This document shows positions 15,811 through 24,360 of a stretch of DNA of 64,000 nt, piece by piece. The stretch spans positions 2,394,412-2,458,411 of the forward strand of contig NZ_CP132335.1 of NCBI RefSeq assembly GCF_030758295.1, written 5' to 3'. The notes under the pieces are model-generated. The model made no database searches. It was not told where the DNA came from and saw only the letters and a list, made by a program, of their open reading frames with translations. The DNA is from Pararhizobium sp. IMCC21322 (lineage in GTDB: Bacteria > Pseudomonadota > Alphaproteobacteria > Rhizobiales > GCA-2746425). Position numbers and translations under genes: made by a program. Each line of letters opens with the position of its first letter. Positions within the stretch are counted from its first letter, which is position 1.

Positions 15811-17130
15811 ATGCTTAATAGAGGAAAAAGCTGGGCCGCCGATGCTAATCGGTTGACATCACCGCTGGAAATTGAGGGCGAACGCTGGAATGGAATGTTC
15901 CGGGGCTTTGCAGTGGCATTGGCTCTGTTTGTTCTGTGCATCATTTTGTTTGCGGCCGTTGCGCCAATCAATGAAGTCGCAATCACAACCGGGAACATAA
16001 CATCCGCACAACAACCATCAATGCTTCAGCACGAAGAAGGTGGTGTGGTGCAGCATATTGCCGCACGTGCGGGCTCCAGAGTAAAAAAAGGCGAGATCAT
16101 CGTTCAGTTGCGGGAATTTCAGAATGCCCGCAAACAGGGCCAATTGGATGTTCGGATTTCAGATGCTGATCTGACAATTGCGCGCCTTCAGGCCCTTATT
16201 GAAGGAACTGAGCCTAACTTTCCTGTTGCAGATCCTGAATTGCTGACGCGCCAGGAATTATCATTCTTTCAGGCACGCAGAGCTGCCAGAAAAAACCGGG
16301 AGGTTCTCTTGGCAAGGATTGCGCAACGTGAAGCCGAGCTAAGTGGCGCAGATAATCAGTTGGAGAGCCTGGAGCAGGAAAGAGCCAACCACGTCGCGCT
16401 GGTTGAAATGCGCAGAGGTTTGGCTGCAGAAGGATATGCCTCTCGCCAGTCATTGTTACAGGCTGAGTCAGAGCTTGCGAAAACCGAAGGTCAGATTGCC
16501 CAAACCATCGGGCAGACGGAAACGGCATCGAAAGCGCTTGTGGAATCCAAGGCCAGTCTTGGTCAGCTAACGGCGGAGAACAAAGCCAAGTGGTCGGCTG
16601 AACTCAGTCAGGTCACAGCTGAACTCAAAGATTTGCAGGAGCAATCCCGCGAGCAGCGCGACCGCAGTGAGCGACTTGCAATACGGGCGCCTTTCGATGG
16701 TTGGATCCAGGATTTGACACCAAAGGCATCTGGTGAAGTGGTTCGGGCCGGAGAACCAATCGGTGAGATTGTTCCAGAGGGAAGCCCTCTTTACGCATCC
16801 GTACGTCTCAAGCCAAAAGATGTTGCATCCATAGCAATAAACGATAGAGCTCTTGTGACCTTGACCGCATTTAACGCAGACAGTTTTGGCGAAGTTCAAG
16901 GCGTTGTATCCGACATATCGCCCACCACAGCTTCTGACGAACAGGGTAATGTTTTTTATGAAGTTGATATCGCTCTTGAAAGCGTAGAGGGCAAGCGCGT
17001 GGCCGATCTATCCAAGCTGCGCCCTGGTATGGAACTTCAGGCAAGAATTCAAACTGAAAAACGCACTATGCTAAGGTATTTTCTGCGTCCGGTTTACCGG
17101 TCACTGGAAGTAGCTTTCTCCGAAAGTTAA
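15811..17130 (+). CDS. HlyD-family type I secretion membrane fusion protein
   Basis: Periplasmic adaptor that would bridge the ABC pair and the TolC-type channel. One membrane-spanning helix lies near the N-terminus (around FAVALALFVLCIILFAAVA). It is followed by a lipoyl/barrel half (EEGGVVQHIAARAGSRVKKG), a long coiled-coil hairpin (about residues 110-285) and the returning barrel domain (RAPFDGWIQDLTPKASGEVV). The length of 439 residues fits the HlyD/AprE/LapC group. I chose the ATG six bases after AGGAA; a GTG three bases before it is possible. It follows the second ABC gene after about 40 bp and is most likely in the same operon. Confidence 0.93.
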   Translation: MLNRGKSWAADANRLTSPLEIEGERWNGMFRGFAVALALFVLCIILFAAVAPINEVAITTGNITSAQQPSMLQHEEGGVVQHIAARAGSRVKKGEIIVQLREFQNARKQGQLDVRISDADLTIARLQALIEGTEPNFPVADPELLTRQELSFFQARRAARKNREVLLARIAQREAELSGADNQLESLEQERANHVALVEMRRGLAAEGYASRQSLLQAESELAKTEGQIAQTIGQTETASKALVESKASLGQLTAENKAKWSAELSQVTAELKDLQEQSREQRDRSERLAIRAPFDGWIQDLTPKASGEVVRAGEPIGEIVPEGSPLYASVRLKPKDVASIAINDRALVTLTAFNADSFGEVQGVVSDISPTTASDEQGNVFYEVDIALESVEGKRVADLSKLRPGMELQARIQTEKRTMLRYFLRPVYRSLEVAFSES

Positions 17131-17193
17131 GTAAAAATTAAGCATAAATCCACGATGATGCGGCAGGTTTCACACTTGCTTCGCTAGGGTCTT

Positions 17194-18534
17194 ATGTCGC
17201 GTAATTTATGCATCAAAAACTGGTGGTTGCGCCGTGTCTTTATGCTGTCTGGCGCGTCGGCGTTGTGCCTTCTGCCCGTTTCAGGTTCATTGCAAGCTCA
17301 GGAACTTCCGGGGCTGTTGCCTCAAGTCTTTGAAAACAGTGCTGAATTATCTGCTTTTGACGCGCGCAAAGACGGCGCTGAGGCAGCCGTTGATGAGGCA
17401 AGGGCAGCGTTTCTGCCCTCGCTTGGTGCAAAATTCTCTTATGGTCACAGCAGCTCTCACATCGAGAGTGGTGGAACCACAACTGATAGCTCCTCAAAGA
17501 CTTATTCATATGGTGTTTCGGCAACTTTGCCGCTGTTTCGTGGCGGTCAGCATGTGCACGGCCTGAAATCAGCAAAATTTGAAGCAAAAGCTGTCACTCT
17601 CGAGCGCTTCGACAAGAAGCAGGAAATTTCTCTGGAGGCTATAGATGCCTATCTCGGCGTGATTCGTGATCGTCAGATCGTATCTTTGCGCGCAGAAAAC
17701 GCAGAGAACCTTGCGGCAATTCGTAGCAGCCAGGAAGTTCGTTTTCGGCTCGGCGAGGGCACGCGCACAGATATCGCACTGGCAAGAATTCAACTCGAGC
17801 TGACCCGCTCTGAGAAACGTCAGGCACAGGGTCGGCTGCGGACCAGTGAATTGACGTATGAAAAACTGACAGGCGGCTCTGCAAGCGCGTTGATGGCACC
17901 GGATTCTCTGCACCATTTACTGCCGCGAACTGCTGCTGACGTACGGGACCGGGCTGCAAGTCAGAATCCAAAAGTGAAAGTTGCTGCCGCGCGCTCCCAG
18001 GCGGCGCGCTATGCAGCGAAAGCCAAATTCGGGGAAGCTCTTCCAAGCGTTGATCTGACCGCCAGTTATGACTGGAGCCACGATCAGGTTGATGGAACCG
18101 ATCTGGAAGAGACGGGCTATATTGGTGTCTCCGTTTCAATCCCGCTCTTCGCTCCGCAGGCTTATGCCGGCATACGAAAGAGCAAGGCGCTTAGCCGTCA
18201 GCGGGAATATGAAGCGCAAGACGCTGCAATCGGGGTTCAATATGCTGCAGATATCGCCTGGGGTGATTATCTGACTGCGAGAGATCGTATTGTCTCATTG
18301 CAGGCTCGTAAAAAAGCCTCACTGGATGCCGCGTATGGAACACGCAAAGAATATGATGCGGGAACAAAAGATGTGTCCGATTTATTGGATGCGCGTGAAC
18401 GGGTAGTGGACGCAGAAATCGATCTGGTTTTTGCCGAATATGATCGTTCGTATGCCTCTTACGTGCTGCTTGCCACTATCGGAGAGCTGGGCGGGTATGA
18501 CGAAACGGCTTATCTGCCGGAGTTCTCCAACTAA
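17194..18534 (+). CDS. TolC-family outer-membrane channel protein
   Basis: 446-residue outer-membrane efflux protein (OEP/TolC, LapE-like). An N-terminal Sec signal peptide probably ends after SLQA. The body has two OEP repeats rich in long helices, including SVSIPLFAPQAYAGIRKSKA in the second half and the typical C-terminal helix with ASYVLLATIGEL. It is the third component of the exporter behind the ABC pair and the HlyD protein. Its stop codon overlaps by 3 bp the stop codon of the convergent DMT gene, so there is no room for a separate terminator between them. Confidence 0.93.
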   Translation: MSRNLCIKNWWLRRVFMLSGASALCLLPVSGSLQAQELPGLLPQVFENSAELSAFDARKDGAEAAVDEARAAFLPSLGAKFSYGHSSSHIESGGTTTDSSSKTYSYGVSATLPLFRGGQHVHGLKSAKFEAKAVTLERFDKKQEISLEAIDAYLGVIRDRQIVSLRAENAENLAAIRSSQEVRFRLGEGTRTDIALARIQLELTRSEKRQAQGRLRTSELTYEKLTGGSASALMAPDSLHHLLPRTAADVRDRAASQNPKVKVAAARSQAARYAAKAKFGEALPSVDLTASYDWSHDQVDGTDLEETGYIGVSVSIPLFAPQAYAGIRKSKALSRQREYEAQDAAIGVQYAADIAWGDYLTARDRIVSLQARKKASLDAAYGTRKEYDAGTKDVSDLLDARERVVDAEIDLVFAEYDRSYASYVLLATIGELGGYDETAYLPEFSN

Positions 18535-19508
18535 TTATTGTAGCCACGCCCCTCGGCTGAGCGCGAAAGTTTCTTGCCCAATTGTGCCTCACGCACGACC
18601 GTATAAAGCGAGGCGCCAATAATGATGAATGCGCCCAGAAATGTCTCGAAAGTCGGCCACTCGCTGAAAAATATCGCACCGAACAGCGTTGCGTAGATAA
18701 GCCTTGTGTAGTCAAGCGACGCAATTGCTGTGGCTTCGCCTACCCGGAAGGCTCTGATGTTGCACCACTGCCCGAAAAACGACGTGATGCCGATCCCCAA
18801 CATAAGAAGCCACTCCTCCTGTGTCGGCGCTTTCCAGAAGTAGATTGCAGCCGGTAACATCAGCGCGCCGATAAAGATGACCTGATACGTCATGATGGTG
18901 ATGGTACGTTCAAACTGCGACAGATAACGCAGGATAATCATCACCATTCCAGCGGCCGCTGCACCAACCACAGCTGCCAGAGCCCATTCGTTGAGACCAT
19001 CAGCGTCTGGCCTGACCATAATTAAAATGCCGACAAATCCTATCAGAGCTGCTGACCAGCGTCTGATACCAACGGTTTCCTTCAAGAAAATGATGGCAAA
19101 CAGAGTTATAAAGAAAGTTTTTGCAAAGCTGATTGCAGTTGCCTGTGCCAGCGGAATATGGATAACCGCAGAAAACCCGGTCAGCATGGCAACCAATGCC
19201 AAAAAAATGCGCGCCATATGGATGGAAAAATGGTCCGTCTTCAGAATCCCCGGAAAACCGGTCACCAGTATCGGCAAGACAGTCAGGAACATCACGCCCT
19301 GGCGTACAAGCAGTATCTGCGTGATATGAATCCGCTGCCCGACATCCTTGATGAATACCACCCCGATTGAAAAGAAAAGGGCCGCCACCAATATCCATAT
19401 GGCACCGCGCACATTGCCGGGCTTTGACAACCACCAGTTTATGGCCGGTTGGCCCCATCGTTTCAAACGATCGAGCAGGCGAGTGGCGTATGGAAGCCGT
19501 TCTGGCAT
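18531..19508 (-). CDS. EamA/DMT-superfamily permease
   Basis: 325-residue inner-membrane protein with about ten hydrophobic helices in two EamA repeats (first from about residue 30, second from about 175). It begins with a 30-residue cytoplasmic head and ends in a basic tail. Members of the drug/metabolite transporter superfamily move small metabolites such as amino acids or nucleosides, and the substrate cannot be read from the sequence. It is transcribed convergently to the secretion operon and divergently from the molybdoenzyme subunit gene, with about 125 bp in between for promoters. Confidence 0.85.
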   Translation of the reverse strand: MPERLPYATRLLDRLKRWGQPAINWWLSKPGNVRGAIWILVAALFFSIGVVFIKDVGQRIHITQILLVRQGVMFLTVLPILVTGFPGILKTDHFSIHMARIFLALVAMLTGFSAVIHIPLAQATAISFAKTFFITLFAIIFLKETVGIRRWSAALIGFVGILIMVRPDADGLNEWALAAVVGAAAAGMVMIILRYLSQFERTITIMTYQVIFIGALMLPAAIYFWKAPTQEEWLLMLGIGITSFFGQWCNIRAFRVGEATAIASLDYTRLIYATLFGAIFFSEWPTFETFLGAFIIIGASLYTVVREAQLGKKLSRSAEGRGYNN

Positions 19509-19634
19509 AATAAAGTGTGTCCGTGACGGGAATCGCGTGACAATAGACAGGATGAATAGAAGTGCCTAATGTTTGGGAGGATGAGCCTAAGCACTTGTCG
19601 CGATGAGTAATTTTTAAGTCAGGTGGAACCTAGC

Positions 19635-21932
19635 ATGAATCAGATGGCCCCGGCAAAGTTTGGAACTGGCGCTGCAGTGCGCCGCAAGGAAGATGCGGCT
19701 CTTATTCAGGGAAAAGGCGCTTATACCGCTGACTTCACGCCACAAAACTGTCTTCATGCTTTCGTCATGCGCTCACAAATGGCGCATGCGCGATTCGTCG
19801 TTTCCAATTTGGACGAGGCGAAGGCATCCGACGGAGTGAGAATGGTTTGGACAGCAGCGGACATTGCTGATTTGGGTCCGATCCCCTGTGATGGTCTGGA
19901 ACGTCAACCTGATGGGTCTATGCCAACGGCAACAAAACGAACTGCATTGGCAAGCGGTGTTGCGCGACATGTTGGTGATCCTGTGGCTTTCATTGTCGCA
20001 GACACGATTGAGAACGCTCAGGCTGCGGCTGATTTGCTTGAGGTTGATTACGATGCGCTCGACATAATTGTTGAAGCGGCGCAGGCACTGGATCCCGACG
20101 CGCCTCTGGTCTGGCCGGAACTAGGGACAAATCTGGCGAATCTCATTCATCGTGGCGACCAGCAGAAAACCGATGCGGAATTTGCGCGGGCCGACAAGAT
20201 CGCAAAACTCGACCTCACAAATAACCGTTTGGTTTGCAATTATATGGAAACACGGGCCTGTCTGTCGGAATATGACGAGAGTACCGGTCGTTTCACCGTG
20301 ACCATGGGCACACAGGGTGGTCACAGTATGCGTGACTTTCTGTGTAATGATATTTTGAAGGTCGAACCAGCGCGCATGCGTATCATCACGCCAGATGTGG
20401 GAGGTGGTTTTGGTCCGAAAGCTTTTGTTTATCCAGAGTATCCGCTGGTTATAAAAGCAAGCGAGACATTGGCTACACCGATCAAATGGGTTGGTGATCG
20501 CTCTGAACATTTTCTCCAGGATGCCCATGGCCGCGACAATGTGCTGACAGCAGAATTGGCCATCGACGAAGACGGGCGTTTCCTGGCGCTGCGTGTAGAT
20601 CTTGTCGCAAATATGGGGGCATACCTGTCCCAATATGCACCGTTCATCCCTTATCTGGGCATCACCATGGCAACAGGTTGCTACGACATCCCGGTCATGG
20701 ATTACACGGTGAAGTGCGTCTACACGAACACTGTACCGGTCGATGCCTATAGGGGCGCCGGACGTCCCGAGGCTGCCTATCACATTGAGCGTCTGGTCAA
20801 TGAAGCGGCCCGGATAACAGGGCTTGCACCTGAAGAGATCAGACGACGCAACTTCGTCAAGCCAGAGCAAATGCCATACCGCACACCGGGTCGCCGCACC
20901 TATGATACGGGTGATTTTGCTGGCCAGATGGATGCAGCGCTTGCAAAAGCGGATTATGCAGGCTTCGAGACGCGCCGACAGGCAAGCGCTGCCGAGGGAA
21001 AATATCGTGGTTTCGGATTTGCCACCTATGTGGAAGCCTGTGCCTTTGCAGGATCTGAAGAAGCCCGCATTGAGTTGAATGAAGATGGGTCCGTTACATT
21101 GTTGATTGGGACGCAATCCAATGGGCAGGGACATGAGACAGCATATGCCCAGTTCATCGCAGGTCATCTCGGGCTGGACTATGACAAGATCAATGTCGTG
21201 CAGGGTGATACCGACAGAGTACGGCAGGGCGAGGGGACTGGCGGTTCCCGGTCTATTCCCCTTGGCGCAGTATCCGTAGAATGGGCCGCAAAGTCTCTGG
21301 CTCAGAAAATCAAGGAGAAGGCGTCCGACGAGTTGGAAGTATCGGCGCAGGATTTGGAGTTGCAGGAGGGCGTGGTTCGCGTTGTGGGGACCGACCGACA
21401 GATCACCCTGGCCGAAATTGCGCAAAACAGCAGCGAGCAGCTATTTGCTTTGGAAGAATTCAAGCAAAATGAAGCGACATACCCCAATGGCACACACGCG
21501 GTGGAACTGGAAATCGATCCGCAAACCGGTGTCACAAAGCTTCTGAATTATACCATCGTTGATGATTTTGGCGTGACTGTGAATCCAATGCTTTTGGCTG
21601 GACAAATTCATGGTGGTGTCGTGCAGGGCATTGGACAGGCGCTGCTTGAGCACACGGTTTACGATGAGGATGGCCAACTGCTGTCTGCCAGTTTCCTTGA
21701 TTACTGCATGCCGCGCGCAGACGATGTTGTCGATTTCAACTTTGAAACCCGAAATGTGCCTTCAAAAACCAATGCGCTTGGCATTAAGGGAGCAGGTGAG
21801 GCTGGATCAATAGGATCGTGCCCTGCCATCATGAACGCTGTTGTGGATGCGTTGATGCGGGGCGCAGGAATTACACATTTTGACATGCCGGCTACACCAT
21901 CACGTGTCTGGGAGGCGTTGCAGGCCGCCTAG
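19635..21932 (+). CDS. Molybdopterin-binding (large) subunit of a xanthine dehydrogenase/CoxL-type hydroxylase
   Basis: 765-residue large subunit of the molybdenum hydroxylase family. The sequence has GGGFGPK near residue 260, VDAYRGAGRPEAAY near 375 (the AYRGAGR form, not the AYxCSFR motif of true CO dehydrogenase), QGEGTGGSRS near 535 and GIKGAGEAGSIG near 720, whose Glu is the expected catalytic base. The start is the ATG eight bases after AGGTGG; a GTG four codons earlier is less likely. These enzymes normally work with a FAD subunit and a 2Fe-2S subunit, but neither is adjacent, so this is an orphan large subunit. The substrate is unknown: an aldehyde or N-heterocycle is typical of the family. 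Confidence 0.9.
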   Translation: MNQMAPAKFGTGAAVRRKEDAALIQGKGAYTADFTPQNCLHAFVMRSQMAHARFVVSNLDEAKASDGVRMVWTAADIADLGPIPCDGLERQPDGSMPTATKRTALASGVARHVGDPVAFIVADTIENAQAAADLLEVDYDALDIIVEAAQALDPDAPLVWPELGTNLANLIHRGDQQKTDAEFARADKIAKLDLTNNRLVCNYMETRACLSEYDESTGRFTVTMGTQGGHSMRDFLCNDILKVEPARMRIITPDVGGGFGPKAFVYPEYPLVIKASETLATPIKWVGDRSEHFLQDAHGRDNVLTAELAIDEDGRFLALRVDLVANMGAYLSQYAPFIPYLGITMATGCYDIPVMDYTVKCVYTNTVPVDAYRGAGRPEAAYHIERLVNEAARITGLAPEEIRRRNFVKPEQMPYRTPGRRTYDTGDFAGQMDAALAKADYAGFETRRQASAAEGKYRGFGFATYVEACAFAGSEEARIELNEDGSVTLLIGTQSNGQGHETAYAQFIAGHLGLDYDKINVVQGDTDRVRQGEGTGGSRSIPLGAVSVEWAAKSLAQKIKEKASDELEVSAQDLELQEGVVRVVGTDRQITLAEIAQNSSEQLFALEEFKQNEATYPNGTHAVELEIDPQTGVTKLLNYTIVDDFGVTVNPMLLAGQIHGGVVQGIGQALLEHTVYDEDGQLLSASFLDYCMPRADDVVDFNFETRNVPSKTNALGIKGAGEAGSIGSCPAIMNAVVDALMRGAGITHFDMPATPSRVWEALQAA

Positions 21933-22024
21933 ACGTGAGGACCCAACCGCCAAATTGAATTCAGATCCTGTTGCATGCTTGCCATTGCCAAATCAGAAAA
22001 ACATGGTAAACGGAGAACTCACTC

Positions 22025-22112
22025 ATAGGGGTGCCGATTGCACAATCGTGATTGGCTGAGAGACGTATGGTCAACCCTGACAACCTGATCCAGATCATGC
22101 TGGCGGAGGGAA
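22025..22112 (+). promoter_or_regulatory. TPP riboswitch (THI element) controlling the thi operon
   Basis: All conserved blocks of the thiamin pyrophosphate aptamer are present in order: AGGGGTGCC, GGCTGAGA, a short linker, ACCCTGACAACCTGATCCAGA, and ATGCTGGCGGAGGGA at the 3' side. The last block contains the GGAGGG that also serves thiM as ribosome-binding site, eight bases before its TTG start. Ligand binding would therefore hide the ribosome-binding site; this points to translational control. The riboswitch begins about 90 bp after the preceding gene. Confidence 0.95.
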
Positions 22113-22118
22113 TGAGGT

Positions 22119-22880
22119 TTGAACGATAAAGACAGTCTGAACGATAAAGACACATCTCCCGAATTTCTGAAAGCGGAAGCAGCTTCATCGCTGGAGAGCG
22201 TGCGCGCTGCGCGGCCGCACGTGCATTGCATCACGAATTCTGTGGCTCAGACATTCACTGCCAATGTGCTTCTGGCCCTTGGCGTAGAGCCATCCATGAC
22301 CATCGCACCTGACGAGATCGGGGCATTTGTCTCTGCTTCCGACGCGACATTGATCAATCTGGGCACATTGGACGCTGACCGCCGTCAATCGGCGTTGATT
22401 GCTGCTGAGACAGCGAACGGTCTTGGCAGACCTTTTGTGCTGGATCCGGTCTTCGCGCATAAGTCGCCATCCAGAAAACAGCTCGGCGAGATAATTTTGG
22501 CGCTTGAGCCAACCGCCATGCGCGGCAATGCCGAAGAGATATCAGGCATTAAGGCAAATGCCAGCAAAACGGTGTTGGCTGAAACCGGTATCACAGACAT
22601 TGTGCGGTTTGGCGGTAGAACAGTCCGGCTGCAAAACGGCGATCCCCTGATGGCCAAAACCACCGCAGTCGGATGTGCACTGGGCGGGGTGATCGCAGCA
22701 TTTCTGGCAGTCGGGAATGACAGGTTCATTGCTGTAACCGCTGCGCTGATGAGTTTTGGTGTTGCAGGTCAAATAGCAGCAGACAAGGCAAAAGGCCCGG
22801 GCAGTTTTGTACCGGAATTTCTGGATGCGCTCTACCAGTTAACGCCCGCTGACATCGAAAAACTGGGACGCATTTCATGA
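22119..22880 (+). CDS. thiM: Hydroxyethylthiazole kinase
   Basis: Phosphorylates 4-methyl-5-(2-hydroxyethyl)thiazole for thiamin salvage. Family hallmarks are visible: HCITN near residue 31, NLGTLDADR near 69, GNAEEI near 138 and the active-site Cys region TAVGCALGG near 185. At 253 residues it has normal length. The start is taken as TTG because the riboswitch's terminal GGAGGG is eight bases upstream; the neighbouring ATG at 22112 hits a stop after five codons. The first codons contain a short direct repeat (NDKDSLNDKD). Its stop overlaps the thiE start. Confidence 0.94.
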   Translation: MNDKDSLNDKDTSPEFLKAEAASSLESVRAARPHVHCITNSVAQTFTANVLLALGVEPSMTIAPDEIGAFVSASDATLINLGTLDADRRQSALIAAETANGLGRPFVLDPVFAHKSPSRKQLGEIILALEPTAMRGNAEEISGIKANASKTVLAETGITDIVRFGGRTVRLQNGDPLMAKTTAVGCALGGVIAAFLAVGNDRFIAVTAALMSFGVAGQIAADKAKGPGSFVPEFLDALYQLTPADIEKLGRIS

Positions 22881-23527
22881 GCAAGGTTGATCTTTCCCTC
22901 TATGGCATTCTTGACCCCCGGCGATGCCTTGGCCGCGACTTGGGCGAACTGGCCGATGCTGCAATTTCCGGTGGCTGTACCCTGTTGCAACTACGCGACA
23001 AGGAAAGCTCCACACGGGACATTTTGTCGCGCGCAAAAGCCATCAAATCAGCCATTGCGGGGCGGGTACCGTTTCTGGTGAATGACAGGGTGGACGTTGC
23101 GCTGGCCAGTGGCGCTGATGGTGTGCATATCGGACAGGACGATATGCCAGTGGCCGATGCACGCCAATTGTTAGGGCCGGATGCGATCATCGGCCTGTCC
23201 ATCAAGACACGGCAGGACGCTACGCAATTTCCGCGTGAAGGTCTGGATTATGTTTGTATTGGCGGTGTGTTTGAAACGCAGTCAAAGGACAATCCTGTCA
23301 GCATCGGCATTGGTGGATGGGCCGAATTGGCAGCGCTTTGTCGCGAACGAACGAGCGCACCAATTCCTGTGGGAGCAATAGCCGGAATTGACCGTCACAA
23401 CGCGTCTCAGCTGATCACGGCCGGCGCAGATGGGGTTGCGCTCATCTCCGCAATTTTCATGGAAGCTGATGTGCAGGCTGCTGCCACGGAATTTCATAAA
23501 ACCATTCATGAAGCACGAACGCTATGA
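22877..23527 (+). CDS. thiE: Thiamine-phosphate synthase
   Basis: Joins HMP-pyrophosphate and thiazole phosphate to thiamin phosphate. It is a TIM barrel of 216 residues with LQLRDKES (about 36), LVNDRVDVAL (about 66), ADGVHIGQDDMP (about 78) and the loop GGVFETQSKDNP (about 125). It overlaps thiM and thiD by ATGA at both ends, so the three enzymes are translationally coupled. The order M-E-D gives a salvage route; no thiC, thiG or thiO is seen in the window. Confidence 0.95.
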   Translation: MSKVDLSLYGILDPRRCLGRDLGELADAAISGGCTLLQLRDKESSTRDILSRAKAIKSAIAGRVPFLVNDRVDVALASGADGVHIGQDDMPVADARQLLGPDAIIGLSIKTRQDATQFPREGLDYVCIGGVFETQSKDNPVSIGIGGWAELAALCRERTSAPIPVGAIAGIDRHNASQLITAGADGVALISAIFMEADVQAAATEFHKTIHEARTL

Positions 23528-24360
23528 CCGCTTCAACAACACCTATTGCGCTGACAATTGCCGGATCGGATTCAGGCGGCGGGGCAGGAATTCAGGCAGA
23601 TTTGAAGGCATTTTCTGCCATGGGCGTTTATGGGGCCAGTGTACTGGCCGCATTGACTGCACAGAACACACTCGGTGTGACGGCCATCCACGATGTCCCG
23701 ATTGATTTTGTCACAGCACAGATGGATGCGGTTTATTCCGATCTTGCAGTGGTTTCCACAAAGATTGGCATGTTGTCCCAGACAGCCATTATTGAGGCTG
23801 TTGCAGCCGGTCTTGAACAGCATGGAGCGAGACAGATCGTTCTGGACCCGGTGATGGTTACCACGTCCGGTAGCCTGCTGCTGTCAGAAGATGCGGTTGA
23901 AAGTTTGAAAAAAGCGCTGCTTCCGATGGCTGATCTTATCACGCCCAATCTTTTTGAAGCGGCGGTCCTGCTGGGTGACGAACCTGCCCTGGACAAAGCG
24001 GGTATGGAAGTCCAGGCCAGACAATTGCTTGAGATCGGAGCAAAAGCTGTGCTGCTGAAAGGCGGTCATTTTGACAGTGAAACAGCAGATGATCTGTATC
24101 TGAGTTCGCAGGACAAGCGATGGTACTCTGCAAAAAGAGTGCAGACCAAAAACACCCATGGTACCGGCTGTACATTATCCGCCGCCATAGCTGCAGGTCT
24201 TGCCAAAAGAAAGCCGATGCCTGAGGCGATTGAAGACGCCAAACAATATCTGTCTGAAGCCATTGCGCGCGCCGACGAGTTGTCGATCGGGCAGGGGCCG
24301 GGACCGGTTAATCATTTTCACGCATACTGGAACAGCAAGGTTCCGGAGGATTCCAAATGA
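23524..24360 (+). CDS. thiD: Hydroxymethylpyrimidine/phosphomethylpyrimidine kinase
   Basis: Phosphorylates HMP and HMP-phosphate for thiamin synthesis. It is a ribokinase-like protein of 278 residues: the substrate-binding start TIAGSDSGGGAGIQADLKAF, the DPVMVTTSG block near residue 102, and the anion-hole/base motif HGTGCTLSAAIA near 211 are all present. It is the third gene of the riboswitch operon, and its TGA overlaps the ATG of the TRAP binding-protein gene. Confidence 0.95.
   Translation: MTASTTPIALTIAGSDSGGGAGIQADLKAFSAMGVYGASVLAALTAQNTLGVTAIHDVPIDFVTAQMDAVYSDLAVVSTKIGMLSQTAIIEAVAAGLEQHGARQIVLDPVMVTTSGSLLLSEDAVESLKKALLPMADLITPNLFEAAVLLGDEPALDKAGMEVQARQLLEIGAKAVLLKGGHFDSETADDLYLSSQDKRWYSAKRVQTKNTHGTGCTLSAAIAAGLAKRKPMPEAIEDAKQYLSEAIARADELSIGQGPGPVNHFHAYWNSKVPEDSK

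Noticed and set aside
20121-21425. 434-codon minus-strand frame inside the molybdoenzyme gene
   Set aside because: It is Cys/His-rich noise opposite a well-supported enzyme and has no ribosome-binding site or family.
22112-22129. Five-codon mini-ORF overlapping the thiM start
   Set aside because: GGAGGG is only one base from its ATG, so spacing favours the thiM TTG; it is probably chance.
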